Shown piece after piece: positions 43,650-56,039 of a stretch of DNA of 64,000 nucleotides. Numbering within the stretch: the stretch's first letter is position 1; each line of letters starts with the position of its first letter. A program made the translations under genes and the position numbers. Source of the stretch: Luscinia megarhynchos (lineage: Eukaryota > Chordata > Aves > Passeriformes > Turdidae). The notes beneath the pieces are model-generated. The model was given only the letters and a program-made list of their open reading frames with translations, was not told where the DNA came from and did not search any database. The stretch spans positions 62,001 to 126,000 of the forward strand of contig JAPFBE010000033.1 in NCBI GenBank assembly GCA_034336665.1, written 5' to 3'.

Positions 43650-45140
43650 CTAGTCTCAGTAGCCTGTTTTGGGAGTTTATTAGTAATTGCACCCAGTTTG
43701 TTAGAGGAGGAGAAGGGGATGAGGTTTCCCAGCCTTTCATCTCCTTCTTCCCCTTTAAAACTGGTACATCACCTTTTGAGAATGTTGTTTCCCCTGGAGG
43801 TTGCAGAGACTACCTTCCTGGTGCTTTATCTCATAGGTTTACTCTATACGGTTTGCAGTTTCTCTAGAATCAGGGCTGAGATATCCAGAGGGGCTGCTGA
43901 GACACCTGATCTGAGTGGTGTGGAGAATGGGAGGATATGGGCCAAACCCTGAACAAATTCAGAACCCAGATGAGGTGGGGAAATATCTGAAAGAGAAGTG
44001 CAATGCCAACTCTAATGAGAAAAAGCTCATTACTATATGCTGGGCTCTGGCATATGCTTATCGCACACTGCTAGATACCGTAGAGCAGCAGATAAAGGCA
44101 GAGGAGCAGGAACATAAATCAGCAGATAAATCAGCAGATACCCCAGTCACTCAGGCTGCAGCTAAACCAGACAGGGAGTCTAAGCCAATGGCAGTTGCTC
44201 TCTCCAGAGAAGAAAACCATAACCAAAACCAATCGTCCAGTGCATGATAATGGTGATGTGGGGGAAGGACCCTCAAAGCCAGCAACTGACTCAGAACCAG
44301 AAATCACTATTGAGTCCCTGTCCATGAAGGACCTTCATAACCTAAGAAAGGATTACACCAAATGATCTGATGAATCTATAATTAGTTAGTTAGTGCATAT
44401 TTGGGACACTGCAGGAGATAATACAACTCTGGATGGTACTGAAGCGAGGTATTTGGGATCCCTGTCACATGATCTGGATATTTACCAAGGAATGGTAAGG
44501 GGGCCTGAACCTCTGAGTCTCTGGATATGGCTCTTGAGAAGCATGGGGAAAAGATATCTAATTGCAGACGACCTCCATATGCAGCAAACCCTGTGGAAGA
44601 CCATACAATAAGGGATTCAATGCTTGAGAGAACTGGCAGTGGTAGAGATTGTCTGATCAGATGACCCAACAATTAGGAGTCCATATTTGGCAAGATGTAC
44701 ACCAGTGATGTGGCTAAAAGTCATATGACTTGGGCCACAAGAATACACTTCTGCTTTAGCAATGATGAAGCAGGATGAGGGGGATGAGACTGTGCTTGCT
44801 ATGGTGAAGAAGGTCCGAGCATATGCAGATGCCGTGCATGGTCCAACACATGCAAGAATCACATCTGTGGAAACATGTCTGTCAGACCACATGCAGAAAA
44901 TGGAAGATAGGATGGAGGAGAATCACCAGAAACTCAGGGAGGAGATTAAAGAGAACCTTCCCCAAATCTCGTCAATACAGACCAGAGGTCCTGTTACCAG
45001 ACACTGACATCCCCTAGCTAGGGATAGAGGGTACACCCCACAAAGTGAGCTGTAATTCTTCCTGTGTGACTGTGGGGAAAACATGAGGTGGTAGGATAGA
45101 AAACCCACCGCTGCTGTAATTTGGATTTTTAAGGGGGCTT
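43650..45140 (+). pseudogene. gag: ERVL-C gag, main piece
   Basis: Gag resumes after LTR D. A hydrophobic helix followed by YTVCSFSRIRAEIS (43800-43890) is conserved with ERVL-A. Then come PDEVGKYLKEKC (43970), a glutamine/lysine-rich linker, SLSMKDLHNLRKDY (44318, with stops at 44364 and near 44388), EARYLGSLSHD (44440), a coiled-coil segment (44840-44965) and the GENM..WDRKPT C-terminal motif (45078-45110). It is truncated before pol. Confidence 0.75.
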
Positions 45141-45171
45141 TTCAGGAAAAGATTGTGACTCAGAGGCTGGC

Positions 45172-45676
45172 TGTCACACACGGATACCTATCTGCTGCAT
45201 TCCATTTTCTATAAGAAATCAGCTGCTTTCTGCTATTAAAAGATCACTCATCACTAAGAACCATGAAGACAATCCCAAGATGAATGGCTTGTCTGGATGA
45301 AAGCCACTAAGAATGAAGTCAGGTGGACTGAGCAGTAACTGGGGGAAAGGCAATTCCGTCAGGGGAGATCACAACCACCAACCAATGGACCACCTACTGA
45401 AAACGGTCCCCCGACTCAAATGGAGGGAAGAACTGCACATGCAGTCTATTTACCATGAGAAGTGAGAGATATAACAGGCAAGTTAGGGTTTGAGTACTAA
45501 TTAATGAAAAAGCTATGTAATTTGTAAGTATGAATGCTGATGCCTTTGTTTGTTTAAATGTATAAATGGTGTAAGTTTTGATGATCTGGGAGTCAGCCTT
45601 TTGTGGGTTACCACCCAGCTCCCTACTTTACACAAACTAGAATAAAAATGGAAATACTTTATCCTCAGTGTGTGAA
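45172..45676 (+). repeat. Solo LTR, 505 bp, with 5-bp duplication
   Basis: ctggc occurs at 45167-45171 and 45677-45681. The ends are tgtcacacac and gtgtgtgaa, a good inverted pair, though the 3' end is AA rather than CA. A TATA-like tgtataaatgg (about 45560) and gaataaaaat (about 45641) are present. Confidence 0.7.
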
Positions 45677-45744
45677 CTGGCATTGCACACCAGGTAATAA
45701 ATCCATGTTGGGGACAACAGGATCACTTATGGGATCAGACTGGA

Positions 45745-45895
45745 CTGCTTAGAGCTTTATTCAGTCATATTGTAAAAATCTCCAAGTATGGAGATATGAC
45801 ACAACCTCCCTGGGAGAAGTTTTCCAGTGTTTGATTATCCTCATGGTTAAAAAGGTTTTCCTTAAGGTAATTAAGGGGAGAAAACAGGTTGGAAA
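45745..45895 (-). mobile_element. CR1 fragment c
   Basis: CR1 3' untranslated sequence in reverse (ctccaagtatggaga, acaacctccctgggagaag, ccagtgtttgat blocks). Confidence 0.8.
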
Positions 45896-47871
45896 TTAAG
45901 CACCCACTAAATGCTACAGAAAATTTACTGCAAATTCAGCCATATTCATATAATTCCTCACTAGCACAGAGAAGATTTCATATGAAGCCTTTCTACTCAT
46001 CTTACAACTCTCCAGATTATCCTGGTCATCTCTCATCTGATGGCCATTACCAGGCAAATGCAGACAGCTGACACTTTTTCCTCTTTATTCCTGCCCTTTT
46101 CCCTTTTTCCATCTTGCCTTGCCCTGAAGCAGAGATTACATCCTGGTTCTAGTTCAGATTAATGTCCTGGAGACCCTTTGGAGATGCTTCATCTAGTCAA
46201 TGAGACTGAAAGCAGCCATAGCCTTTTCTAATGTGGCCATGACACTACTTTCTAGGGAGGTGGAAACTCCCAAGTACTAATGAATTGCAGTTAGAAAGAA
46301 CATTGGCAACAAAGGAGCCAAGATCACTTCCTTGTGTTACTGATCATCCCCTTCCAATGAAGTATAGTCAAACTCAAAGGACTCAAGCCAAATCCAAGGA
46401 CTTCAAGTGTATCATGGCTCTTCGGCATATAGACAGGAGTCAGCTACGTGATCTGGGAAACACTGAAAACATAACATTTGCCTGCACAGAAATATGTATG
46501 TGAAAGTTTTGTTTTCATATTTTGCAATTGCTTCACTCTCTACTCCACAGACCTGAGGTTGCATAAAGCCACATTTCAGCCTAGTAGTTAAAGAATTCAG
46601 GCAGAAAAAGGAATCAAACTTGAGTCTCCCATATTCTGTCTGAAAGTCTATAGCTAAAAAAGGCACAGCTGTTTTGTGACTTGAGCCTCCCAAACTTTTT
46701 ATAGTCAAAATTGCCTTGAAAATCAGACATGAATTTTGTGAACAGTTTTGAAATTACCAATTACATATTCTTTACGTGAAGTTAAAAAAATAGTTATAGG
46801 GTTTACTAGAGACTTTAAGCCCAAAATACCTGTTGATTGTTTGGCGTTTTTTAAATTGTAAGCAAAACCTGAAAATCTTGATTTTAAAAATTGGCCTCTG
46901 TTCTGGACTTAAGCTACCCATGCCTGAAAGCATCACTTTAAAAATTAAATATGCTAGCCTTGTTCAAGACATTTTAGCACAGTGTCATTTAATATGTCAA
47001 ACACTGCTTTTCAGATCAACTTATACCATGATCTCACTTTTAATATTTATTTTTTTCTCACAAATTTCTAATCCTACAACCAGTATTTAAAATAAACTGT
47101 ATAAAATCCTTATTTTTTTGAAAATCTGCTCTTACTTTCAGGCTGGGTAGTGATGGGGGAGCTGAGAAGCTGTATTCTCGCATGGTGTGACTGGTGTTAC
47201 TTGGGAGCTCCATACCAGTGAAGAGGCTGCCAGCAGCCTGCAGCTCTGAAACACATGGTGCGATTAAATTCACTTCTTTTAGCCAGCTGGACATTTACTC
47301 ATAATAGAAAGCACTTTTAAGCTCTTGAATTTCAGGCTATTGAGTTAGATAGGAGAACTGCATAATTCCTTTAAGAAATGTCAACATCTGCTGTCTTGAT
47401 TGTACCAGTTTCATAGCAGAGAGCAAAGAAGAGGGTATTTCGTTGTTGTGAAAAAGCAGGGGTTATCTTGCATTTAGAGTAGATGATAGAAAAAGTTGAA
47501 GTTGCAGCAAACATAACATGATGAGTTTGGATTTACAGTAGAATTGCCTTAAAACACTAATTCTGTCTTGGTATTTATGAATCATTGTTATATCCTTTGT
47601 GCAGTAAGTAAACAGAAATCAATGGACATGATGAAGTCTGTGCTAACTGGAAAAAATATATACTTAGTTTGTTGCTGCTGCTGCTTCTATCCAACTTCCT
47701 CACTGTTTAATGCTGTACATCTGCCTAACAGAATGTCGTGGTTTAACATAGCTTAGTTTTTAGTTAAAGAGAAATTAAGACACATTAAGAACTAGCTGCA
47801 TCACTTACTGTACTTGGCACACTAGGGATCTGCTGTGCATAGCTGAGTGTAACACTGTGTCATGGTTTAAC
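45896..47871. other. No recognisable feature, about 2 kb
   Basis: AT-rich sequence without long frames, microsatellites, LTR ends or CR1 motifs that I can name. This is one of the few stretches that may be single-copy DNA. Confidence 0.5.
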
Positions 47872-48060
47872 TCCAGACAGCAACTAAGTACCACACAGTC
47901 ACTCACTCACTTCCCCCTTCCCCTCCCTCCCCAGTGTGATATGGAGGAGAATCAGAAAAAAAAAATTAAAACTCCTGGGTTAAGTACAATTCTATAATTG
48001 AAATAAAGTAAAATATAACACTAATGATAATAATAGTTACAATTTTAATGAAAAGGCTGC
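47872..48060 (-). repeat. ERVL LTR fragment, minus
   Basis: It starts tgtcatggtttaactcc and continues with the gtcactcactcactt and ctcctccccatc-like blocks seen in reverse at 24300-24410. Truncated at the right; 48061-48194 is unassigned. Confidence 0.7.
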
Positions 48061-48194
48061 TGAGCTCCAGTGAATTGCTCTGTTCCACTTTCTCTTGATG
48101 GCTTTACTGTTTATCTGAGCCTGTGTCAGCTACGTTTCATTTATCTCTTCCCTTTTTGCCCATCTATTTCTCCTCTAACTAATCTGCAATATCA

Positions 48195-48391
48195 CAAATG
48201 TTTTTCCTTCCACTAAGTGCCATGTCTACACATCTTTCAAATATATTTAAGGATGGTGAGTCAACTGTTTCCATGGACAGCCTCTTCCAATGCTTGATAA
48301 CCCTCTCAGTGAGGAAATTCTTCCTAATATACTGTCTAAATTTCCCCTGGCACCACTTGAGGCCATTTCATCTTGTCCTATCCCTGGTGAA
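48195..48391 (-). mobile_element. CR1 copy d, 3' part
   Basis: CR1 in reverse (cagcctcttccaatgcttga, gaggaaattcttcctaat, ccctggcaccacttgaggcc). It continues at 49138 after an LTR insertion. Confidence 0.9.
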
Positions 48392-49137
48392 TTAAAGAAC
48401 TCAAATCCAACAGCAAAATTCCGTTAGATTAAACATTCCTTTATTACAGCACTGGAGACATGATGGGAATTTTCGTCATGAGCCTGTCCAATGAGACACA
48501 GTTTCCTGGGGTTTAAATACATTGTAACACTTAGGATTTCCTCACAGTCCCTCCCAGTCTGCCCAGTGTATTACATCAGAGGTGCCATCTCCAATGTTGC
48601 CTTGCTGTTCTTTCATGGAGCAAGGCTGACATCTAGTGTCTTTTTCCTGGTATTATTTTAAGTAAGAGGCTCTTATCAGAGTGTCTTCATTATGGTCTTC
48701 ATCACGTGCCCTCTGGATGACTCTTTCATGTTGGCAGCTCCCAGTGGATGAATAATTTGCTTCTGCTGATCTCTAGTTTCTTATCTTATTGTTCTAAGTC
48801 ACTACTAAGACACTACATTTATCTTTAGTTAAAGATAACCCAAAACTCCTCTTACCTAAAAAATTCTTTGTTGAATTTGCTTCCTTAGCTAAACAACCCT
48901 CTATTGATTAAGTTTTCTGAGATGTATAGGTCTCTGGAGTTATTTCCTGCAGGTTCAAGCTCAGCTGCGCCTTAATTTTCCTGGGTTTGTTATCTTGTTC
49001 TGCACATTTAAGCAAAAATGTCAAAAATTAAAAAGTCCAAAAAGCCATAAATTCCTTAGCTAACTAAGGCACAGCTCCTTACAAAGTTCAGGGGATCACA
49101 AGATTCTTGACTAAATGAGATATAGCTCCTTTTCACT
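48392..49137 (-). repeat. LTR inserted in CR1 copy d
   Basis: It interrupts continuous CR1 sequence between 48391 and 49138. It begins tgaattaaagaactc and ends ctccttttca. The minus strand carries an AATAAA near 48450. Orientation is inferred from that signal. Target duplication is not clean. Confidence 0.6.
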
Positions 49138-50290
49138 CGTTGTTTGGTAGAAGATATGGACCCCTACCTTGCTACAACCTCCTTTCAGATAGTGATAAGG
49201 TCTCACCAGAACCTCCTTTTCTCCAGGCTAAACAACTCAAGTTTCCTCAGCTGCTTTTCATAAGCCTTGCTCTCCGGACCCTTCATCAATTTTATTGTCC
49301 TTCTTTGGACACACTCCAGCACCTCTGTGTCACTACTTCTTGTAGTGATGATCAAAAACTGAACACAGTATTTGAGGTGTAGTGTCACCAGTGCTGAGTA
49401 CAGGGAGACAATCACTTGCTTAGTTCTGCTGACCACACTATTTTCAACACAATCCAGGATGTCTTTTGCTTTCTTGGCCGTCTTGGTCGCAGGGGCATAC
49501 TGCTGGCTCATATTCAGCCAGTTGCCATCCAACACTCCCGGGTCCTTTTCAGACAGGCAGCTTTTGAGCCACTCTTCCCCAAGCCTGTAGAGCTGCATGG
49601 GGTTGGGTTGTTGTGATCCAAGTGCAGTATCCAACACTTAGCTTTGTTGAATCTCATACAAGTGGCCTTGGCCCATCAATCCAGCCTGTCCAGATCCCTC
49701 TGTAGAGCGTTCCTACCCTCAAGCAGTTCAACACTCTCACCCAACTTGGTGTCATCTGCAAACTTACTAGAGGTGCACTCAATCCTCTTATCTAGATCAC
49801 TGATAGATATTAAACAGAATTGGCCCTGATACAGAGCCCTGGGGAACACCACTTGTGATCATCTGCTAGCTGGATTTGACTCCATTCACCACAACACTTT
49901 TGGCCTGGCCATCCAGACAGTTTTTTACCCAGCAAAGAGTATGCCCATCCAAGCCATGAGTAGACAGTTTCTCCAGGAGAAAGCTGAGTGAGTGACAGAG
50001 GCTTTACTAAAGTCCAGGTAAACAAAGTCCACAGGTTTTCCTTCATCCACTAAATGGGTCACCCTGTCATAGAAAGAGATCAAGTTGGTCAAGCAGGACT
50101 TGACTTTCCTAAAACCATGCTGACTGGGCCTGATCACCTGGTCATCCTGCATCTGCTGCATGATGGCACTCAGGATGATCTGCTCCATGATCTTCCCTAG
50201 CACCAAGGTCAGGCTGACAGGGTTCTCTGGATCCTTCTCGCCCTTCTTTAGATAGGCATCACATTGGCCATCCTCCAATCAACTGGGGGG
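49138..50290 (-). mobile_element. CR1 copy d, reverse-transcriptase part
   Basis: The minus strand carries CR1 RT sequence in broken frames: LGKIMEQIIL and QHGFRKVKSCLTN (50120-50205), YLDFSKA (about 50005), and the 3' part with LEKRRFW and VLECVQRR (49215-49330). The 5' end is truncated at the LTR to its right. Confidence 0.9.
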
Positions 50291-50310
50291 TCCCTGTTTA
50301 GTCAGGACTT

Positions 50311-51048
50311 GTGTATAGGTAAAACCTTACAAAATAAGAGCCTTGTTACCCTTGTAAAGCCATGGCTCAGGCCTGTTATTTCACTTAAATGGAAAAGGAC
50401 TATGGGAAAGTGACTAAGCTGAATTAGGGGTAAAAAAAGTTATATAACCATTATGTGTTCACATAGTGGTTTATGGTGGTTGGTTAAACTACATTTGTTG
50501 TTACATATAGGTAAAAACCTTATAAAAGAAAGGCCTTGTAAAATCAGGCCTTATTACTTTGGCTAAGCTAATAGCTAGCCTGATAAATTCCTATGAAAAA
50601 CCTGTCAGCTTTCATGAGAATGGAATCCTGTAACGGTGGAAATCTGTGCTTATTCTTGTGAGAAAGAATTCTAAGACCGTGATAGTTAATGGCACCTGTG
50701 AAAGCTATCCTGAGAAAAATGCAAACAATACCTGAAAAGAGACTCAAGCATGTAACTGCCTCTGGTGAACTGACCAATCAGACAGGGTATCAACTAGTTA
50801 CCAACCAATTATAGTTAGGCATGACACTTTTAGGAAACCCTTTAAAATACAGGCTATGGTTAATTAAAAAAACCAACCTTTTTTGCCGCTTAAAGAAGAA
50901 AGTGCGTGTTTCTTCCATTTCTAATGCTAGGTCATAGCAACAATTTGTTGTGCTTAAATGGCCTAATGCTTAGAAAGGCCTGTTTTTTTCAATAAAGAGC
51001 TCTCTCTTGCACCTGCCTGGGGACTCTGCGTCGCTCTGCTTCCTAACC
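50311..51048 (+). repeat. Betaretrovirus-like LTR (element F)
   Basis: It starts tgtataggtaaaacc. AATAAA lies in caataaagagctc (about 50990), with a U5 ending cttcctaac just before a Lys-type primer site. Two direct repeats of an ataggtaaaaccttataaaa-like unit lie at 50313-50350 and 50507-50545. Confidence 0.75.
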
Positions 51049-51050
51049 TT

Positions 51051-51068
51051 TGGCGCCCAACAATGGGA
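51051..51068 (+). promoter_or_regulatory. Primer binding site, tRNA-Lys type
   Basis: The sequence tggcgcccaacaatggga keeps the TGGCGCCCAAC core shared by tRNA-Lys(CUU) primer sites of betaretroviruses, with changes in the last bases. Confidence 0.75.
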
Positions 51069-52159
51069 GATCAGATTACAAGTGAGGAGGTGGAGTGCGG
51101 CACACAATGAAGCCCCGCGGACCCAGAACAGCAGGACAGCAGACTGCAATGAAGAGATGGACTGCAACTCTCCTAGGCAGCCCTTATGATCCTGGACCCC
51201 CAGACTGCAAGCAGAAAGCAGAGCTCAGACACTGCTATAATGACAGGGGACTTTCTTTGCAAACCACAATCTGACAAGAGAGCAAAATGCATATAAGGTT
51301 AGGTCAGTGGTATTTGCTGGATGAAGAACCACAGGACTGTGAGTATCCTTGGACTGGGGAGGTGTCCCAGTAGCATCGGTGCGGCTCAAAGATATTGCAG
51401 CACATTGTCCACATCGGAGCAACTTTTATTATGGGTTAAATAACCCTGTAATTGCTTCCTAAATGAGAGATGTTTTGATGTTAAAAACTCCTGCACATAG
51501 CTGCACCAGGGACTGCTGGAAAGGCTACTGATAATGAACCCGGGCACGGATGCAGAGAATGGATCCAGGGAATTAATCAATCCTCAATTTAGCACACAAT
51601 GTTGCGGGCACTAGCAAAGGCCCCCCGGAGCTCCCCCCAGGAGCAGAATGCTCCCCCAAGAGCAGGCCGCCCCACCACCACCACCACCGCAGCTCTGTTG
51701 GGTCACTCTCATGCAAAAGGCTTCTTGACTGCCAGCTCCACCACAGTGGGTCCTTCTCCAGCTGCTCTCCCCTCCCCCAACACCAGACCCCCTGCGGCTG
51801 CTCCCTTGGACCTTGTAGGGCCTCCAGGCCTGTGTTTGCCCCCTAGGCCTCTGTTGGCTCCCTTGGACTTTGTTGGCCCCCTTGGGCTTTGTTGCCCTCT
51901 TGACCCCCCCCCCAGCTCTGCTGGCACCAGATTCCCATGGAGAGGTCTCTTTGCATACTGCCTCCTCCACAGCAGCTGTTCTTCACGGTGCCCTCCCTGC
52001 CGCAGGTCCTCCAGTGCCAGCTCCTCCAACCGTGGCTTCTTTTCTGCCCACTCCTCCCACAGTAACTCCAGCCTCCATGGCCCCCGCTCACCTAGAGGCA
52101 GTTGGCTCTTGATAGCTACCTTGACTCAGCCTACTCTTTCCACCCAGGAGCCATAAATC
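51069..52159 (+). other. Element F leader and GC-rich segment
   Basis: 51069-51597 is leader-like with no recognised gag. 51599-52156 is GC-rich (runs of ccacc, cccct and ggccc) and open for 185 codons in one frame, but low complexity, with other frames open too. I regard coding as unproven. It occupies the same position relative to the AT-rich module as the GC-rich stretch at 31030-31269. Confidence 0.45.
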
Positions 52160-54280
52160 ATGGCACATGGCAGAGTCATAGCCTACACGGAATGCTGATG
52201 CTGCTGCATATCACTGTCGGAATGCCAAGAGGACGCATTGCAACAGGGAGATCTGTCAGTTATTACTACTTACAAAGACTTAGGCTACTCTATTATCAGA
52301 GACCTGTGGAGATTGGTACAGGAGAGTTTGTCATTCAGGTAACAGGTGACGCTGTGTACTCAAACCCCAGAACACAGACTGGCTATCCTCGTGATATTTG
52401 TGATATTGTTACCTGGAACCCTGTTAAAACTAACCTTGTATTTTCATTAAGCTGTGGATTTTGACAGGACTGTTTATTGGAGAGATGAAAGGCTAGCTGT
52501 GTGAATGTAGTGTCGTTCCGCATGCTTTGAGACTGCTTAGCATGGTCTAAATTCTTCAACAGAAATGCTAATATACTGCATGATTAATAACACGTGTGGG
52601 ATGTATACTGCCTTTTCAGGAATTTTTCTATAAAAGTCTGATTGGACTGAACTAATATTAATTCTTTGCTCAGTTATAATGATGTTAGCTGTTACCACGA
52701 AAATTAAAAACTTGTATACCTGGAAAAACATTTGCAAACTTGGTACCCTTAGAGCATCACTTATCGTTATGTGGCCTTTTAGAAAATTCAGTAGATCCCT
52801 CCTTGGAAATATTTTGGGTGGATATTAACGGAATAGCAATTAATGTTCAAGCCCAATGTCAAAACTCAGCATGATTTACATGGGTGAGGCCCATGCCACT
52901 CATAAATCAGGCATTCCTTTGCTCACTTGAAGGCAGTGTTATCTGCAGAAGCTATTCTAGAATTAGATATAATTAACTCTTGACTCTCCACTGTGCTGGC
53001 TTTGCCTGTTAGCTTGTTTTTTGTCCCACACTTTTAATAGAGTAATTTTATTGAGAATCTTTCACCATGAAGAAACATGTGACATCATTTCAGATAGGTA
53101 CAGCTATTTAGTGATTTTAGTGTAGTTATTCTTCCTTGCCACATATAAATTGAAATTGGACTTGATATCAAAACAGTGTAAGTACATTGATGGACCAAAA
53201 GTGCAGTAAACAGTAGCTCATTTCTTTAGAACCATCTGAAACCGTGGCTTTGTAACTGTTTATATACAAGTGTCAGTCTTACACACCCATCGACCTAACC
53301 GAGTTACATGTGCAAAACTCATGGCAGTATTATATAACTAGGTTCTTAATGCTATATCCTTAAATATTTATATTCCATTACCTTCAAGAGTCCCAGCTCA
53401 AATCTATTGTACAGGCAATCTCGAAAAGCTGTCTTACTGCAAACTGAGCAGGTTGGAAATGCAATTTGCCAAGATATACAATGTTGAATTTTTTCTGAGG
53501 AAAGCTGCAATTTAAAAAACCCTGGCAAACTTATGCTTATACTAACTAGAACAGTACTGACCATGACCAAACACTTTCAATAATATTTGCACTTAGCATG
53601 AGCTATTCCCAAAACTAAATTATGTAAAATCATAACGTGTTTGCCACACCTTTATAATCCCTCCAGTAAATCCATATTGCTGTTTCAGTTACAAATCAGT
53701 CCTTTGCTTGCATATTGATCATTGATGTTTGTGTTTTATGACAAATTTCCAGTAGCGTTTTTGTAACGATGAAGTCAAAAGGAGCTAAATTTTGTTGTAT
53801 CTAAACCTTTAATGGAACACTCTCAACTCTGACGTCAGTTTTGTTGCATTTAACTGATGTTAAGGTTCAGTTCTGTTGTTTCAGTTCTGTACAGTTTAAG
53901 AGATGTTAAGGTTCACTTCTGTTAAGTTTAAGTGTTGTTAAATATAAGTGAACTTAGGCTTACGTTCTGTAAATTTGAAGTTCTGTTACATTTAAGTTCT
54001 GTTAAGTTTAGGTTCTGTTAAATTTAAGTTCTGTTAAGTTCTGTTAAGCTTAATTTCTGTAAAGTTTAAATGTTGTTCAGTTTAAGTTATGTTTTTTAAG
54101 TTCTGCTAAATTTAAGCTCTATTACGATCAATTTCTGTTCAGCTTCAGTAATGTTGTTAAGTTTACATTATCTTGTGTTTAAGTGATGTAAGGTTTGAGT
54201 GAGTATAAGTTCAAGTTCTGTTGAAATATGCTCATTTAAATTAAAAGATACAGTTCTTTTGTTATAGAGATAAAATGGAA
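52160..54280 (+). repeat. AT-rich shared module, copy 2
   Basis: It aligns in order with 31270-32340 but is about twice as long, because of extra sequence near 52210-52380 and 52560-52950 and a tandem expansion at 53860-54190. No long frame. No 3' LTR for element F was found after it. Confidence 0.75.
53860..54190 (+). repeat. Degenerate (GTTCTGTTAAGTTTAA) tandem repeat
   Basis: Some twenty imperfect copies of a T/A-rich 12-16 nt unit based on ttctgttaagtttaa. The corresponding part of copy 1 (about 32150-32250) has only a few units. Confidence 0.8.
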
Positions 54281-54334
54281 CCGACTGAAACAATTATGAT
54301 AACAGATTGGTAAACAGCTGACTCCCCAGAGTCT

Positions 54335-54450
54335 TTTTTTCTCTAGGCTAAACAACCCCAACTCTCTCAACCTTTCCTCATGGGAGAGGTGTTCCACCCC
54401 TGTGACCATTTTTGTGACTCTCCTCTGGACCCACTCCCACAGGTCAACCT
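54335..54450 (-). mobile_element. CR1 fragment e
   Basis: CR1 3' region in reverse (ctctaggctaaacaacccca, ctttcctcatgggagaggtg, ctcctctggaccc). Confidence 0.85.
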
Positions 54451-56039
54451 AAACCAGCTCCACCAACATCCTGTTAGCGTCATTTGTTCTGATGTGAAGG
54501 ATAACCAGGGAACTGCTTCCTGCTCCTATGTGAAATTTTCAAGACTTAGAGTCCTATTTTTTTTATCCATGCTCTGAGCAAAATGTACACTTCCTTTGAT
54601 CTGTTCCTTGTATGGTCTTTGAGTCTGTGTGGCACAATAGTGACTCAGATTTTGGAGACAGTCGTGTGGATTGCTGTCCTCTTGTAAGCATTAGCCTTGT
54701 GAGGAAGCTGAGTATTGTGCTAATATAATTTTGCTTCCAGAACTTCAAAAATATTGCTCAGAAATAGCACGAGAATTTCTATATGAACCTTTACAAACCT
54801 ACAAACCCTACAGCTTACAGTAATACTGCTCTTCCTGGTAGTCCAGGTCTCTGATCCTTTCCCTTTTGTTTGCAGTTATCCTGTCTTCTCTTCTATACAC
54901 TCCCTCTATATTATCTTCATTCTTTTCCTGTTCAAAGCCTTGATAAAAATCTGTAGGTATAAATAGCTATGTCTTCATTTCAAGGCAAAGTTTTCTTCCT
55001 CTACCACAGCCCATGATAAAGTGTCCTTGCATGTTTGCAGAAGAATCACACAGATAAAGTGCTCTGGAGTTGTCTGAGCTGAGCTGGCATGCTCAGCCAT
55101 ATACATGATCTGCATATGGTCCCACAAGCACCTCACCATATTTCAGACCTTGGATTCAGACTTTTTGCTCTCTATCAGCAGACTCACCTAATTTCACTTG
55201 AAGAGGGGATGGCTTACAGTTCATGGCTACAGTCTCTCCTTCCCTCATACCACAATCTCTGTCCAAAATAGATGCAGCTGTTGGATCCTGTTGAGAAAGA
55301 AAATGAAAAACAGAAAAATTTTGCTAAAAGTTCTGCAGTCTATTTTCTGTTAGGTGATTCCATTCCCACCCACATTCAGAGGGAACAGAGAACATGCCAG
55401 TGTTTTGAATGGCTGAAACCTAGGGAAACCTAGACAAAATTTTGGAAGCATATTTAGTATGCTTACAGTACCCCTGAAAACACCAGATTTCAACAGCTGG
55501 CTTATATGATAGATAATACTGGGAATATAATATAGAGAGTAGATCACCAGTTCAAATTCAGCCTGCCCTGGCAGTAGAACAAAACAATGTGATGACTCTT
55601 TGGGGTGTTGTATGAAACACATCTACAGTTTCAGCTGAGTTCCAAGTGGACTAGTCAACCTCATGATTAAAACTAAAAATCTCATGACCAGCTGTGTTAA
55701 AGTGCATCTCAGAAGAAATGAGGACTGAATGAGTAAGACAGTTCAATCTAGTCCCTCTTGGAGAGGAGTAAAGAGGCCTGTAGTTCCCAACCCAGATTTA
55801 TTTGGTTTTGGCTAACTAGAAAGATTTAATTTCAGTATGTAAGCACAGCATTTTTTACTGTCACTGAAATCCCCCTGAAAACCAAAGTTCCTCAAACACG
55901 GAGTCCACTCCATTATGCCTACTTGCAGACAAGCTAATCCAGGTAGTTTTGTATTTTATGATACAGCATAGCAGAGGATTCAGATATACAAAGTGCCAAT
56001 TCAGGCAGCTCCAGCACTGATAAAAAGATGATTTTTTAG
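54451..56039. other. No recognisable feature, about 1.6 kb
   Basis: No LTR ends, CR1 motifs, long frames or repeats that I can name. Confidence 0.5.
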
